A DNA stretch of 34,004 nucleotides from an uncultured Prevotella sp. GTDB taxonomy: Bacteria; Bacteroidota; Bacteroidia; Bacteroidales; Bacteroidaceae. Below, one piece after another: positions 17,001-24,470 of this stretch (positions are counted from its first letter, which is position 1; each line of letters opens with the position of its first letter). Where the stretch lies: contig CALEKA010000085.1 of NCBI GenBank assembly GCA_937898715.1, forward strand, positions 1-34,004. The letters are read 5' to 3'. A model generated the notes under the pieces. It was given only the letters and a program-made list of their open reading frames with translations. It searched no databases and was not told the origin of the DNA. The position numbers were made by a program, and so were the translations under genes.

Positions 17001-17240
17001 ATTCACGACATCCACTTGAGCAGAGATTGTATCTTTAGAATCCTTTCTCCGAAAGTGATCTTTCAGTATTTTTGATACAATCTCAGTAAGATATTCCGTC
17101 AGCATCTTGTAAGATTCTGCGCTATCAATATCTTCCTCTTGTATGAGATACTCGTTTTCTGGCAAACTCTGAAGTTTTTCTTGAATGGCCTTCGATATGA
17201 GTGTTTCGTATACGCCTGTGTCGATGATTATGCCTGACAT
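14004..17240 (-). CDS. PLD-nuclease/SF2-helicase fusion (DUF3427-type)
   Basis: This is a 1078-residue cytosolic protein. The N-terminal third ends in a phospholipase D-like domain with one HKD motif (His237, Lys239, then GSSN at 255-258). The middle is an SF2 helicase: Walker A AATGTGKT (365-372), DEVH box (469-472), TATP (495-498), motif VI QQLGRGLR (671-678). The C-terminal 350 residues fit the DUF3427-type tail. The PLD domain may act as a nuclease, probably after dimerisation. Such fusions occur in accessory and restriction-like settings, but direct roles are poorly known. It starts 57 bases after nadD on the same strand, though it need not share that operon. No methylase or other defence partner is adjacent. 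Confidence 0.88.
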   Translation of the reverse strand: MSGIIIDTGVYETLISKAIQEKLQSLPENEYLIQEEDIDSAESYKMLTEYLTEIVSKILKDHFRRKDSKDTISAQVDVVNRILRFIEKEWNAEGIETKSEELSEEGKQKFLRGIYSKVGLTREQVDAKTKCHPISGYRVSSLFTGGNDLSMDDEVRRDIQTADEIDLVVSFIKFEGLRLLIDDLKDFAKRPDTRLRVMTTTYIGATDPKAIRMLYKLREMGHVEIRASFNTRQERLHAKAYIFTRKSSFDTAYIGSSNMSRSALTKGLEWNMRVTSVENPHIINKTKATFDSYWNSDDFEPLDSQEALDRFEEAIWDERHRDPNNAQDEAEYLTRFIRKTHQIKVLEKLQYEREIVHSYKNLIIAATGTGKTAISAFDFKDFNAKFQKEHGRMARLLFVVHREKILKQARQTFRSVMVDSNFGEIWTGRISPGFRSNLNHLFITIQTLNNNWDTFAQMGRQYYDYVVIDEVHHSAAGSYRELFKRFEPKIFLGLTATPERMDGKEIIPDFNNRFAAEIRLQEALNQQLLSPFDYFCVTDDSVDLSRMACKGDKYDTAQLNRAYNGNVQRFAIIQRALDNYVTDPHDCKAVCFCCSIEHAEYMERMLSENGYKALSLTSQSSTDVGHASEMLSRGEINYLCVADILNEGIDIPEIDTILFLRPTESLTIFLQQLGRGLRLSDGKTCLTVLDFVAQANQSYNYESRFRALVGRGSSSIEKEIKNGFTFLPRGCSITMERQAQEFILKNIHEAVFNLSRLRRECRFFTQNTGQSLTYENFINNFDLDWRHVYKTPGSWARLKVQSGFNVDGFDAASKYTKLLEGGLSRLYHTNSYAYLSYIESLIANGMKHPASASARDAKFLQLFYYTIWMDPIEKVNRVYDQSFFSMEDAVSSLSQQLWFMDELRFMASLRLSQLSQTTQWLKLDDEAEIELYGCYSADEIHLLLENKLGRWQVFGTQYNAERKFAMVFVTLNKSDKEYSPSTLYEDYAISPNQFHWQSMNKVRRNSVEGRRITEQLTNGWKYLLFVRDSKQDEYGLTNAYYCLGFMNYNSSHGECPMNVVWDMQQSIPAFILESAKAI

Positions 17241-17297
17241 ATTATATATATAAGAAATAAGGTTTGTCTATTATTTTTTCTCAGATATTATTATCCT

Positions 17298-17876
17298 CTA
17301 CTCTTCCCCATCCCACTTATATTCTCTCAATTCCCGCTCTACACAAGGCGGCACCATACCACTCACATCAAGCCCTTGACGGAGCCGATGACGCACCTCT
17401 GTAGAGCTAAATGGATACTGTGGAGCAGTAATAAGGTGTACGTTGGGGGGAAGTTCTGATGCGTTAAGAGGATAGCCTGGGCGAGGATAAACGAGCAAAG
17501 AATAACGCTCAAGAATGTCACGATAATGCGCCCAGCGGGGGAACAATTTCCAATTGTCAGCACCTATTAAAAGGGAGAATTCATGCTCAGGATATTCGTT
17601 AGAAAGGGCTCCGAGCGTTGCCCACGTATAAGAAGGACGTGGCAGGCGAAACTCTATATCACTCACTCTAATACCCTCAATGTCAGCTACTGCTTCGCGA
17701 GCAATGTGCAGGCGGAGTTCTTCGGGCAAAAGTCCTCGTTGAGGCTTCAAGGGATTGTGTGGCGATACGAGGAGCCACACTTCATCTGCCTTTCGCTGTT
17801 CTACTACGCTGCGAGCTAACGCTATATGGCCGTTATGAATGGGATTGAAAGACCCACCGAAGATTGCTATTTTCAT
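17298..17876 (-). CDS. nadD: Nicotinate-nucleotide adenylyltransferase
   Basis: NadD joins nicotinate mononucleotide to ATP, giving deamido-NAD. The protein is 192 residues. The nucleotidyltransferase motif GGSFNPIHNGH is at the N-terminus, SPHNPLKPQ follows, and FSSTEVRHRLRQG near the C-terminus matches the family ISSTxxR motif with Phe in place of Ile. It follows gmk after a 231-base gap that contains a large inverted repeat. The yicC-gmk-nadD order is common in Bacteroidales, so these three are probably a conserved block despite the gap. Confidence 0.95.
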   Translation of the reverse strand: MKIAIFGGSFNPIHNGHIALARSVVEQRKADEVWLLVSPHNPLKPQRGLLPEELRLHIAREAVADIEGIRVSDIEFRLPRPSYTWATLGALSNEYPEHEFSLLIGADNWKLFPRWAHYRDILERYSLLVYPRPGYPLNASELPPNVHLITAPQYPFSSTEVRHRLRQGLDVSGMVPPCVERELREYKWDGEE

Positions 17877-17975
17877 CGTCGCAAGAGGATTATATGAATT
17901 GTGAATGCGTTCATCATGGAAGAATGACGCGTGAAGTAAACTCCATGGACTTAAGGATTCTCTTAGTACATTAAT

Positions 17976-18034
17976 GCCATTAATTACTCGCCAACCTATT
18001 TTCTATTTAGAAGAGTCGGTGAATAATTAATGGC
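17976..18034. repeat. Imperfect 20-bp inverted repeat between gmk and nadD
   Basis: GCCATTAATTA (17976-17986) pairs exactly with TAATTAATGGC (18024-18034), and pairing extends to 17 of 20 positions on a 19-base loop. A smaller GTAC/GTAC hairpin lies about 25 bases further right, near 18060-18072. It may be a terminator or processing site that separates gmk from nadD. Confidence 0.55.
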
Positions 18035-18107
18035 CGATAATGTTCATAAAGGAAGGCGTACGAAATGTACTTCGCGCCTACGTAAAAGTCGCTCTTGTCA
18101 GTCTGCG

Positions 18108-18677
18108 TTATTCCTCTTCAGAAAGGAATTTTGTTACAAGTTGCAATGCTTCATTCTGCGCAGTGGCAAGATCATCGTTGACGATGATGTGGTCGAAATT
18201 TTGAGCAAACGAAAGCTCAAATTCAGCTCGAGCTATTCGATCATTGATTACCTCGGGCGAATCTGTGCCACGTCCCTCTAAACGCTGGCGAAGCACCTCA
18301 ATGGATGGCGGTTGAATAAACAGACTCAGCGCGCGTGCACCATAGTGTTTTTTTATATTCTGTCCTCCAAGCACATCAACATCGCACACTACATTCTGAC
18401 CCTCAGAAAGTTGAGCATCCACCTGCGACTTAAGTGTACCATAGAAGCGATCGTGATATACTTCTTCGTACTCGAGGAAATCGCCTTGAGCAATATGAGC
18501 TTTAAACTCTTCAGGAGTAAGGAAAAAGTATTCTACTCCATTACGCTCTGTTCCTCTTGGCGGACGGCTCGTAGCGGAAATAGAGAAATGCAAATTTAGT
18601 CCTTGATGCATCAGATAGTTGATAATCGTGCTTTTACCACTACCTGAGGGGGCTGAGAATATGATAAGTTTCTTCAT
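18108..18677 (-). CDS. gmk: Guanylate kinase
   Basis: Gmk phosphorylates GMP to GDP. The protein is 189 residues, slightly short but within the family range. The P-loop is FSAPSGSGKSTII (about 8-18), the GMP-binding region contains ATSRPPRGTERNGVEYFF, and the lid and base-recognition region follows. It ends in an acidic tail (FLSEEE). It starts 61 bases after yicC on the same strand, the usual arrangement, and lies upstream of nadD. Confidence 0.96.
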   Translation of the reverse strand: MKKLIIFSAPSGSGKSTIINYLMHQGLNLHFSISATSRPPRGTERNGVEYFFLTPEEFKAHIAQGDFLEYEEVYHDRFYGTLKSQVDAQLSEGQNVVCDVDVLGGQNIKKHYGARALSLFIQPPSIEVLRQRLEGRGTDSPEVINDRIARAEFELSFAQNFDHIIVNDDLATAQNEALQLVTKFLSEEE

Positions 18678-18738
18678 TTTTTTAAGTAATACGATTCGTG
18701 AAGTGATGTTATATAAGGAATATTACTTGAACATCCTT

Positions 18739-19614
18739 TTACATCACATTGAGCACCTGCTCCTTGATTTGCTCGAGTTCATCCTTCATCTTAACGACGA
18801 GGTTTTGCATCTCAGCTTGATTACTCTTTGAACCTGTGGTATTGATTTCACGCCCCATCTCTTGCGAGATGAAACCGAGTTTTTTCCCTTGTCCATGACC
18901 ATTGAGCATTGTCTCACGGAAATAACGCAGATGGTTGGCCAAGCGTTGCTTCTCCTCGCTAATGTCGAGCTTCTCGATGTAGTAGATAAGCTCTTGCTCG
19001 AGACGATTCTTGTCATAGTCTACACCCTTGAGTTCAGAGAGACGCTCGGTGAGTCGTTGACGAATCTTCTCTACACGACCCTTTTCGTAGGGCTCAATTT
19101 CATGAAGCAAGCGCTCAATATTGTCTACTTTCTCCGTAAACTTGCGATAGAGTGCTTCACCCTCTTGCTTGCGGAAATCAATAAGGTGGTCCAAAGCTGT
19201 GTGGATTGTAGTGGAGACAACAGCCCACTCTTCTTCTGTGAGTTCTTCCTGCACATTGGTCTGCGTGGTCTCGGGCAGTCGAAGCACGAGATCCCAGATG
19301 TTGGTAGGAATAGGCAATGACTGCTGCTCAGAGATTTGCTTGATCTGTGCTACATAGTTGGCCACAACATTTGGCGAGATCGTACCTGCGGCGGTAGTTT
19401 CATCCTTTTCCACCCAAAGCGTGAAGTCAACCTTTCCACGCTCGAGCGCATGGGCTATCATTTGACGCACTTCGATTTCCTTTTCACGATAAAGGGGTGA
19501 TATGCGAGTACTCAAATCGAGGCTTTTGCTATTGAGAGATTTTACTTCTACATGAATCTTTTTTCCTTCGAAAGTGGCTTCAGCTTTGCCGTAGCCAGTC
19601 ATGGATTGTATCAT
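18739..19614 (-). CDS. yicC: YicC-family endoribonuclease
   Basis: YicC proteins are about 290 residues; this one is 291. The N-terminus MIQSMTGYGKAEA is diagnostic, and the C-terminal DUF1732 segment contains LGFISQEMGREINTTGSKS. E. coli YicC is implicated in RNA turnover and has been described as a metal-dependent endoribonuclease, so the function here is by homology. A longer open frame runs to 19686 but would cross the divergent thiD start; MIQSMTGYG is clearly the start. A -7 box lies about 30 bases upstream. It heads the yicC-gmk-nadD block. Confidence 0.93.
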   Translation of the reverse strand: MIQSMTGYGKAEATFEGKKIHVEVKSLNSKSLDLSTRISPLYREKEIEVRQMIAHALERGKVDFTLWVEKDETTAAGTISPNVVANYVAQIKQISEQQSLPIPTNIWDLVLRLPETTQTNVQEELTEEEWAVVSTTIHTALDHLIDFRKQEGEALYRKFTEKVDNIERLLHEIEPYEKGRVEKIRQRLTERLSELKGVDYDKNRLEQELIYYIEKLDISEEKQRLANHLRYFRETMLNGHGQGKKLGFISQEMGREINTTGSKSNQAEMQNLVVKMKDELEQIKEQVLNVM

Positions 19615-19643
19615 TTTGGGGATAATTTTTGTTTGCTTGCTTG

Positions 19644-19651
19644 CAAAAGTA
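19644..19651 (-). promoter_or_regulatory. yicC promoter -7 box
   Basis: On the minus strand this reads TACTTTTG, matching TAnnTTTG, 30 bases before the yicC start. No clear -33 TTTG is seen at the normal distance. The 62-base gap is shared with the divergent thiD, whose own CAATTTTG box (19664-19671) lies only 5 bases from its ATG. Confidence 0.55.
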
Positions 19652-19676
19652 GCACTTTTTACGCAATTTTGCAGCA

Positions 19677-20462
19677 ATGAAAGCATATAAAGTATGTTTG
19701 TCGGTAGCAGGTTCTGATCCCTCCGGAGGAGCGGGCTTACAGGCCGACTTGAAAACGTTTACCCTTCTTGGGTGCTATGGTCAGGCAGTCCCCACTACAC
19801 TGACCATTCAAAACACGTTAGGTGTGAAAGATAGTTTGCCCCTCAATGCCGCATTGGTAGAGGCTCAAATAGAAGCCATTCTTGAGGATTGTCCACCACA
19901 GAGTATCAAAATAGGTATTGTGCCACATAGAGATACAGCATTAGCACTTGCCGACATTTTGAAGCGAAGCAGTAAGCACACATTCTCCGTGATGGATCCT
20001 GTACTCGTATCGTCGTCGGGGCACGTGCTTACCGATGAAGCAGCTCGACAAGCGATGAAGGAGGAGCTAATGCCACAATGTTCTCTCGTCACGCCCAATC
20101 TACCCGAAGCACGCATTCTTACGGGATCTGAAGATACGAGCATTGAGGCATGCGCTTCCCTACTCTACGAGAAGCTTCATGGACCAGCAGTATTGCTAAA
20201 GGGCGGCCATCGTGACGGAGTGCCTACAGATATCTTGTGCGATTCAGATGGACTTCACTTTTTCTCTGCCCATCGCGTGAATACTCACAATGATCATGGT
20301 ACTGGTTGCGTGCTCTCATCGGCTATTGCTGCCTATATGTGTCACGGACTCTCTTTAAAGGAAAGTATCGAAAAGGCCAAAAACTTTGTGACCCTCGCAC
20401 TCGAAATGGGAGCAGACTATAAACTCGGACAAGGACATGGACCGATGTATTTGCTACCATAA
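19677..20462 (+). CDS. thiD: Hydroxymethylpyrimidine/phosphomethylpyrimidine kinase
   Basis: ThiD phosphorylates HMP and HMP-P in thiamine synthesis. It belongs to the ribokinase fold and is 261 residues. The N-terminus VAGSDPSGGAGLQADLKTF is diagnostic, MDPVLVSSSGH lies mid-protein, and the anion-hole motif HGTGCVLSSAI is near residue 205-217. A pyridoxal kinase activity (PdxK-like) is possible in this family. The gene stands alone, divergent from yicC with only 62 bases between start codons and convergent with the response regulator, 52 bases from its stop. A weak hairpin ATAAATG/CATTTAT (20459-20482) overlaps its stop. Confidence 0.93.
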   Translation: MKAYKVCLSVAGSDPSGGAGLQADLKTFTLLGCYGQAVPTTLTIQNTLGVKDSLPLNAALVEAQIEAILEDCPPQSIKIGIVPHRDTALALADILKRSSKHTFSVMDPVLVSSSGHVLTDEAARQAMKEELMPQCSLVTPNLPEARILTGSEDTSIEACASLLYEKLHGPAVLLKGGHRDGVPTDILCDSDGLHFFSAHRVNTHNDHGTGCVLSSAIAAYMCHGLSLKESIEKAKNFVTLALEMGADYKLGQGHGPMYLLP

Positions 20463-20514
20463 ATGGAGCCTTAAGCATTTATAGTTGAGGTTATAAGTTC
20501 AAAACATTTCTCCC

Positions 20515-21318
20515 CTATCTTCCCTGTAGCAAATGACTATTAAGATAGCTCATCACTTGCTCTTTGTAACTATCTGAGATGGGAATGCATTTCTCACCAA
20601 ATAGTATTTGACCACGCTCAAGCACACGCACCTTCTGCATATTAACAATATAGGATCGGTGCGTACGCATGAATTGCCTTGAGGGCAAAGTGTTCTCTAT
20701 GCTGCGCATGGAAGATAGACTTAAAATGGGACGTACGGAAGATGTAGTGTAGATCTTCACATAATCCTTCAGTCCTTCTATATAAAGTATTTCGGAGAAG
20801 TCGATACGCAAAAGTTTGTAGTCGCTCTTCACAAAGATATAACCATCTGCCTGTGTATCGTTAGCAATGGTTTGAGTAGAGTCTTTTTCCGTTTGGAGAG
20901 CTGATTGATGGCTGATGGATGCAGTATCAAGATTGTCTGCCGTCTGCAGTTTTGCCCGAGACATATCATACCATTTCTGCGCTCTATTAACCGCTCCCAC
21001 GAAGTCAACATAGCTAATGGGTTTGAGCAGATAGTCGAGTGCATTGACCTTGTAGCCATCTATTGCATACTGACTAAAGGCAGTGGTAAAAATGATGCGA
21101 GTACGCGATGTATCAATAGTCTTGGAGAAATCAAGGCCATTGAGATCGGGCATTTGAATGTCGAGAAATATCACGTCGACAGGCTCACGCTGTAATCCAC
21201 CCATAGCCTCAACCGCACTTGAATAGGAGCCACAGAGATCAAGCATTGGTGTCTTCTTTACATAACTTTCGAGCAAGCCTAATGCAAGAGGTTCATCGTC
21301 AATAATAGCACATTTCAT
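20515..21318 (-). CDS. LytTR-family response regulator
   Basis: This 267-residue regulator has an N-terminal receiver domain (1-120) with acidic pocket residues in IIDDEP, phospho-acceptor Asp53 (IFLDIQMPDLNG), Thr in TTAF and Lys in LLKPIS. A Ser/Thr/Gln-rich linker (about 120-165) leads to a C-terminal LytTR DNA-binding domain (about 165-265, ending ISDSYKEQVMSYL). LytTR domains bind direct repeats upstream of targets. It starts 5 bases after the kinase gene ends, so the two are co-transcribed. Targets are unknown; the adjacent exporter operon is the obvious candidate. Confidence 0.93.
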   Translation of the reverse strand: MKCAIIDDEPLALGLLESYVKKTPMLDLCGSYSSAVEAMGGLQREPVDVIFLDIQMPDLNGLDFSKTIDTSRTRIIFTTAFSQYAIDGYKVNALDYLLKPISYVDFVGAVNRAQKWYDMSRAKLQTADNLDTASISHQSALQTEKDSTQTIANDTQADGYIFVKSDYKLLRIDFSEILYIEGLKDYVKIYTTSSVRPILSLSSMRSIENTLPSRQFMRTHRSYIVNMQKVRVLERGQILFGEKCIPISDSYKEQVMSYLNSHLLQGR

Positions 21319-21323
21319 AGCAT

Positions 21324-22403
21324 TCAGTCTTTTTTATCGTAAAGGTCGATGATAGAGTAATAAGTTTGTCCGTCCTGGCTCACGCCCGACTTCCACGTAT
21401 ATCTGCCTGGATAAGCATATTCAAGCCGGCTTGCCACCTGCTTGAGTCCTATGCCTCCAGGCGCCTTATCCGACTCATTTTTAGGAGTATTGCTGTTTTC
21501 ACAGCTAAACCGCAGATGCTCTCGCGTTGCGGTCAAGGATATATGGATAAAGCATTTCCCCGACGTGCTCACACCATGCTTAAAGGCATTTTCCACAAGA
21601 CTGATGAATATCAAGGGCGCCACTTGCAGATTTTCATCATCGGGAACGTCGAAGTTGACTTGTACGTCAACATTATTGTAGATTCTCAATCGCATAAGTG
21701 CGATGTAAGACTTTAAGAAGTCTACCTCCTTGCAAAGGCTCACGCGGTCGGTCTGGTTTTCATAGAGCATATATCGCAACAATCGGCTTAGTTCGTGGAT
21801 GGCTTGTTGAGCTTTTTCTTGATTAAAGGCCGTGAGCGCATAGATATTGTTGAGCGTATTGAGCAGGAAGTGAGGATTAATCTGATTCTTCAAGTTTTTC
21901 AATTCCGCTTGTGAACGACCGAGTTCTGCCTCAGCTCGTGCCTGTTCGCTCCTGCGCCATCGCATGCTCAACTTAAGCGCTACAGAAACTCCTATAGCAA
22001 AGATATAGAGCAATAACCCACGTACGATGAAATAGATCTTTGGCGGCAAATGTGGCTTACCCATTGGACTATGTGGTCCTTTTACTGGAATGGGGGGGAA
22101 GATAAAACTTTGCAGTTCTACCGATGACTGGTAGACAATGAATAGTAATACATTAATAATATAAAACCATTTTTCTTTGCCCTTAGCCAGCAGATAGCGC
22201 GGTACAAGCAAAAAATAATTGAGATAAAAAGCAATACACACCGTCAAGGGGAGCATACACCCATGCAGGTAGTGATCCCACTCTATCGACTCTCCGCGGC
22301 GCTTAAAGAGAAGCGGAGAAAGGAATATGTAGCTCCATGTGAGCACGTGCACGATAATCTCAATACACAACTCTCGTGGATTCTTGCGTTGCTGTAAATC
22401 CAT
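21324..22403 (-). CDS. LytS/YehU-type sensor histidine kinase
   Basis: This 359-residue membrane kinase has about four predicted transmembrane segments (roughly 16-34, 50-68, 79-97, 125-146) and a short coiled linker. The His_kinase domain carries the phospho-acceptor His178 in NQINPHFLLNTLNN, and the ATPase domain has LVENAFKHGV (N box) and a Gly-rich GGIGL lid. There is no large periplasmic sensor domain, so the signal is probably sensed in the membrane. It is followed 5 bases later by its LytTR regulator. A good promoter lies about 75 bases upstream. Confidence 0.93.
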   Translation of the reverse strand: MDLQQRKNPRELCIEIIVHVLTWSYIFLSPLLFKRRGESIEWDHYLHGCMLPLTVCIAFYLNYFLLVPRYLLAKGKEKWFYIINVLLFIVYQSSVELQSFIFPPIPVKGPHSPMGKPHLPPKIYFIVRGLLLYIFAIGVSVALKLSMRWRRSEQARAEAELGRSQAELKNLKNQINPHFLLNTLNNIYALTAFNQEKAQQAIHELSRLLRYMLYENQTDRVSLCKEVDFLKSYIALMRLRIYNNVDVQVNFDVPDDENLQVAPLIFISLVENAFKHGVSTSGKCFIHISLTATREHLRFSCENSNTPKNESDKAPGGIGLKQVASRLEYAYPGRYTWKSGVSQDGQTYYSIIDLYDKKD

Positions 22404-22477
22404 AGTAATATGAATTGAAATGTATAGAAGCAGTTTGAAAACTTGAGAGGAGTTGCTTCAAGATTTCATTATGCATG

Positions 22478-22510
22478 CAAATGTAAAGATAATATATGAA
22501 ATGGTACAAA
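22478..22510 (-). promoter_or_regulatory. Promoter of the histidine kinase-regulator operon
   Basis: On the minus strand the -33 box TTTG (22510-22507) and -7 box TACATTTG (22485-22478) are separated by 21 bases. A 6-bp CCGTTA/TAACGG inverted repeat (22512-22537) abuts the -33 box and may be a regulator site. It makes the two-component pair independent of the exporter operon upstream. Confidence 0.75.
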
Positions 22511-22729
22511 CCCGTTAGCGGATTTTTTAGTTAACGGCTTAGCAAGTCGATAAGTACATAGATTCGTATGTTTTTTTACACAAAGCATCTTGCTTTAAAG
22601 GGTAGGAATCACTCGAATTTTCCATTGTAAATAATGTACTTCTGAACTTGAGAATAATGCATCCTCAGAAGTTCGTGATTATCATGCTTAAACGTAGGCT
22701 TTTCCGTCCATGAATGAAGATCTATCCAT

Positions 22730-22815
22730 CGTACACCGCCCGGTGGCAGCATTGCCACCGCCCAGTGGCAGCATTGCCACCGCCCGGTGGCAATGCTGCC
22801 ACTGGGCGGTGTACG
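22730..22815. repeat. 86-bp GC-rich palindromic repeat, copy 2
   Basis: The 31-bp arms, starting CGTACACCGCCCGGTGGC, pair with one mismatch around a 24-base centre. Length and layout equal copy 1 at 3450-3535, although internal GGG/CCC runs differ. The conserved outer bases and compensating arms suggest selection for the fold, or repeated copying of a palindrome. Confidence 0.9.
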
Positions 22816-22824
22816 ATGGCTGAA

Positions 22825-22912
22825 TGCTCATCTACAAACGGCAAGACCTATATTTACAAACGGCAAGATGACCATTTGCAGACGGCAAGATGACCATTTG
22901 CAGACGGCAAGA
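22825..22912 (+). repeat. Tandem array of four 22-bp units
   Basis: Units lie at 22825-22846, 22847-22868, 22869-22890 and 22891-22912. The last two are identical; the first two are diverged, but all end in CAAACGGCAAGA or CAGACGGCAAGA. The array starts 9 bases after palindrome copy 2. A single degenerate unit (GATTTGGAGACGG) flanks copy 1 near 3546. Confidence 0.85.
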
Positions 22913-22925
22913 ATATGCACATTAT

Positions 22926-23107
22926 AGGGTGGTTCTATTAATTCTGATGATGGGATTTGCGTGGTATTGGAAGTGTAATTTTGATAGTAAATGAAGGAGC
23001 ATAGCGGGCTATGTGACTGAGTTTACTATCAAAAGGACGCTTTCAAGACCATGCAAATCGCACATCAGAATAGAGCATCTTGTTTTCAGAATTAATAGAA
23101 CCACCCT
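22926..23107. mobile_element. MITE-like element, copy 2 (182 bp, no transposase)
   Basis: The ends are perfect inverted repeats of at least 22 bp, and the symmetry extends 5 bases outward (ATTAT/ATAAT), giving 27 bp (22921-22947 and 23086-23112). It has the same orientation as copy 1 and shares the GATGATGGGATT block and the CTATGTG-CTGAGTTTA block. An internal 13-bp inverted repeat TTTTGATAGTAAA/TTTACTATCAAAA is intact here. There is no coding capacity. Confidence 0.85.
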
Positions 23108-23145
23108 ATAATATATGTCCTACCCTCTCGCCTATCTAAAACATT

Positions 23146-23173
23146 ACCCCCTCTCACGTCAAAGAGAGGGGGT
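23146..23173 (-). terminator. Terminator of the exporter operon
   Basis: A perfect 10-bp stem ACCCCCTCTC/GAGAGGGGGT with an 8-base loop, followed on the minus strand by TAATGTTTT. It lies about 60 bases after the permease stop codon. Confidence 0.7.
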
Positions 23174-23232
23174 TGAGGTATAGACACTATAGTATCCATA
23201 GGTCCAGTTAACTTGTGACTCTTCCTACATGC

Positions 23233-24456
23233 CTACTCATAGCGTATGGCCTCTATAGGATCAAGGCTTGCTGCCTTCTTGGCAGGATACCAGCCAAAGA
23301 AGATACCTGTGGCAGAACATACAGCAAAACTCAGCAGTACACTCCATGGCTGAATCTGAATGGGCCAATGAGCAAAGACATTGATGCCTACCGCAGCTCC
23401 AACACCAAAGATTACTCCGATGATACCACCCGTAACGCTGAGCAGCACTGACTCAATGAGGAACTGATTGAGAATATCTATGCCACGCGCTCCTACTGAC
23501 ATGCGCAAACCAATTTCTTTCGTGCGTTCTGTTACGCTGACATACATGATATTCATAATACCAATACCACCTACGACGAGCGAGATACAGGCTACGACGA
23601 GCAGCAGAATGGTCATTGTATCGGAAGTAGAATTCATCATTTCGGCCATCTCCTGTTGGCTTCTTATGGAGAAGTTGTCTTCGTCTGTTCCCTTAAGTTT
23701 ATGACTCTCTCGAAGAATACTCGTAATGTCGTCGATTGCCAGATCTGTCATGTCCTCCGTTATAGCAGAGGCATTGATGCCTTGCAGATAGGTGACGGAC
23801 AGAATACGCTTCATGACAGTGGTATAGGGAGCGAGCACCATGTCATCCTGGTCCATTCCGAAGGAGTTGTATCCCTTTGCTTTGAGTACTCCAACGATGC
23901 GAAATGGTATTTTGTTGTAACGAATTACTTTGCCTACAGGATCCTCACCATTGGTAAACAAATTGTCCGCCACAGTCTTTCCGATAACGCATACCTTAGC
24001 GCTTGTCTTTATATCCTCATCGGTAAACATATCACCATCTTCTATCTTGAGCTGTCGTATCTCCATGTAGTCAGGCGAGATTCCATAGATAGTAGAGGGT
24101 GTGTTGTTATTACCATTGATAAATTGTCCTGAGGCATTCACACTGGGCGATATCGCGGAGAGATACTTGGCCTGTTCTTTCAGTGTTTCGTAGTCCTTCA
24201 GTTTGAGTGTCTGCATATCCGATGCATCTTGCTGAGCACCACCTGGGCCTTTGTCTTGGCCCGGACGAATCATTATCATATTCGAGCCCATCTCGGCTAT
24301 ATTGGCTTGAATGCTCTTCTTCGAACCTTGACCAATAGCCATCATCGCAATGACCGAAGCCACACCAATGATGATACCGAGCATCGTCAAGAAAGAGCGC
24401 AGCTTATTAGCTGCAATAGCGCGAAAGGCTATTTTAAAAAGATTACTGATATTCAT
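23233..24456 (-). CDS. MacB-type ABC exporter permease
   Basis: This 407-residue inner-membrane protein has the MacB/FtsX layout. One N-terminal transmembrane helix (about 20-42) precedes a large periplasmic MacB core domain (about 43-280), followed by three C-terminal helices (about 280-308, 333-358, 372-392). The terminal PAKKAASLDPIEAIRYE is a hallmark. It has no ATPase domain; that is the adjacent gene 14 bases upstream. With MacA- and TolC-like partners it would form a mechanotransmission-type efflux or secretion machine spanning the envelope. Substrates of such systems include macrolides, peptides and lipoproteins; none can be assigned here. Confidence 0.93.
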   Translation of the reverse strand: MNISNLFKIAFRAIAANKLRSFLTMLGIIIGVASVIAMMAIGQGSKKSIQANIAEMGSNMIMIRPGQDKGPGGAQQDASDMQTLKLKDYETLKEQAKYLSAISPSVNASGQFINGNNNTPSTIYGISPDYMEIRQLKIEDGDMFTDEDIKTSAKVCVIGKTVADNLFTNGEDPVGKVIRYNKIPFRIVGVLKAKGYNSFGMDQDDMVLAPYTTVMKRILSVTYLQGINASAITEDMTDLAIDDITSILRESHKLKGTDEDNFSIRSQQEMAEMMNSTSDTMTILLLVVACISLVVGGIGIMNIMYVSVTERTKEIGLRMSVGARGIDILNQFLIESVLLSVTGGIIGVIFGVGAAVGINVFAHWPIQIQPWSVLLSFAVCSATGIFFGWYPAKKAASLDPIEAIRYE

Positions 24457-24470
24457 ACTGTGCGTGTGTC

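Larger units (their letters stand above)
22404..23232. other. 829-bp intergenic region rich in repeats
   Basis: From the kinase outward this gap holds the kinase promoter (22478-22510), an 86-bp palindrome (22730-22815), a 22-bp tandem repeat (22825-22912), a MITE-like element (22926-23107) and a terminator for the exporter operon (23146-23173). A CCGTTA/TAACGG pair at 22512-22537 lies just upstream of the -33 box. Nothing recognisable lies in 22540-22705. I see no credible gene. Confidence 0.8.

Noticed and set aside
22825..22912. 22-bp tandem units as CRISPR or iterons of an origin
   Set aside because: There are no spacers between units and no replication initiator gene nearby; dnaA boxes are not apparent.
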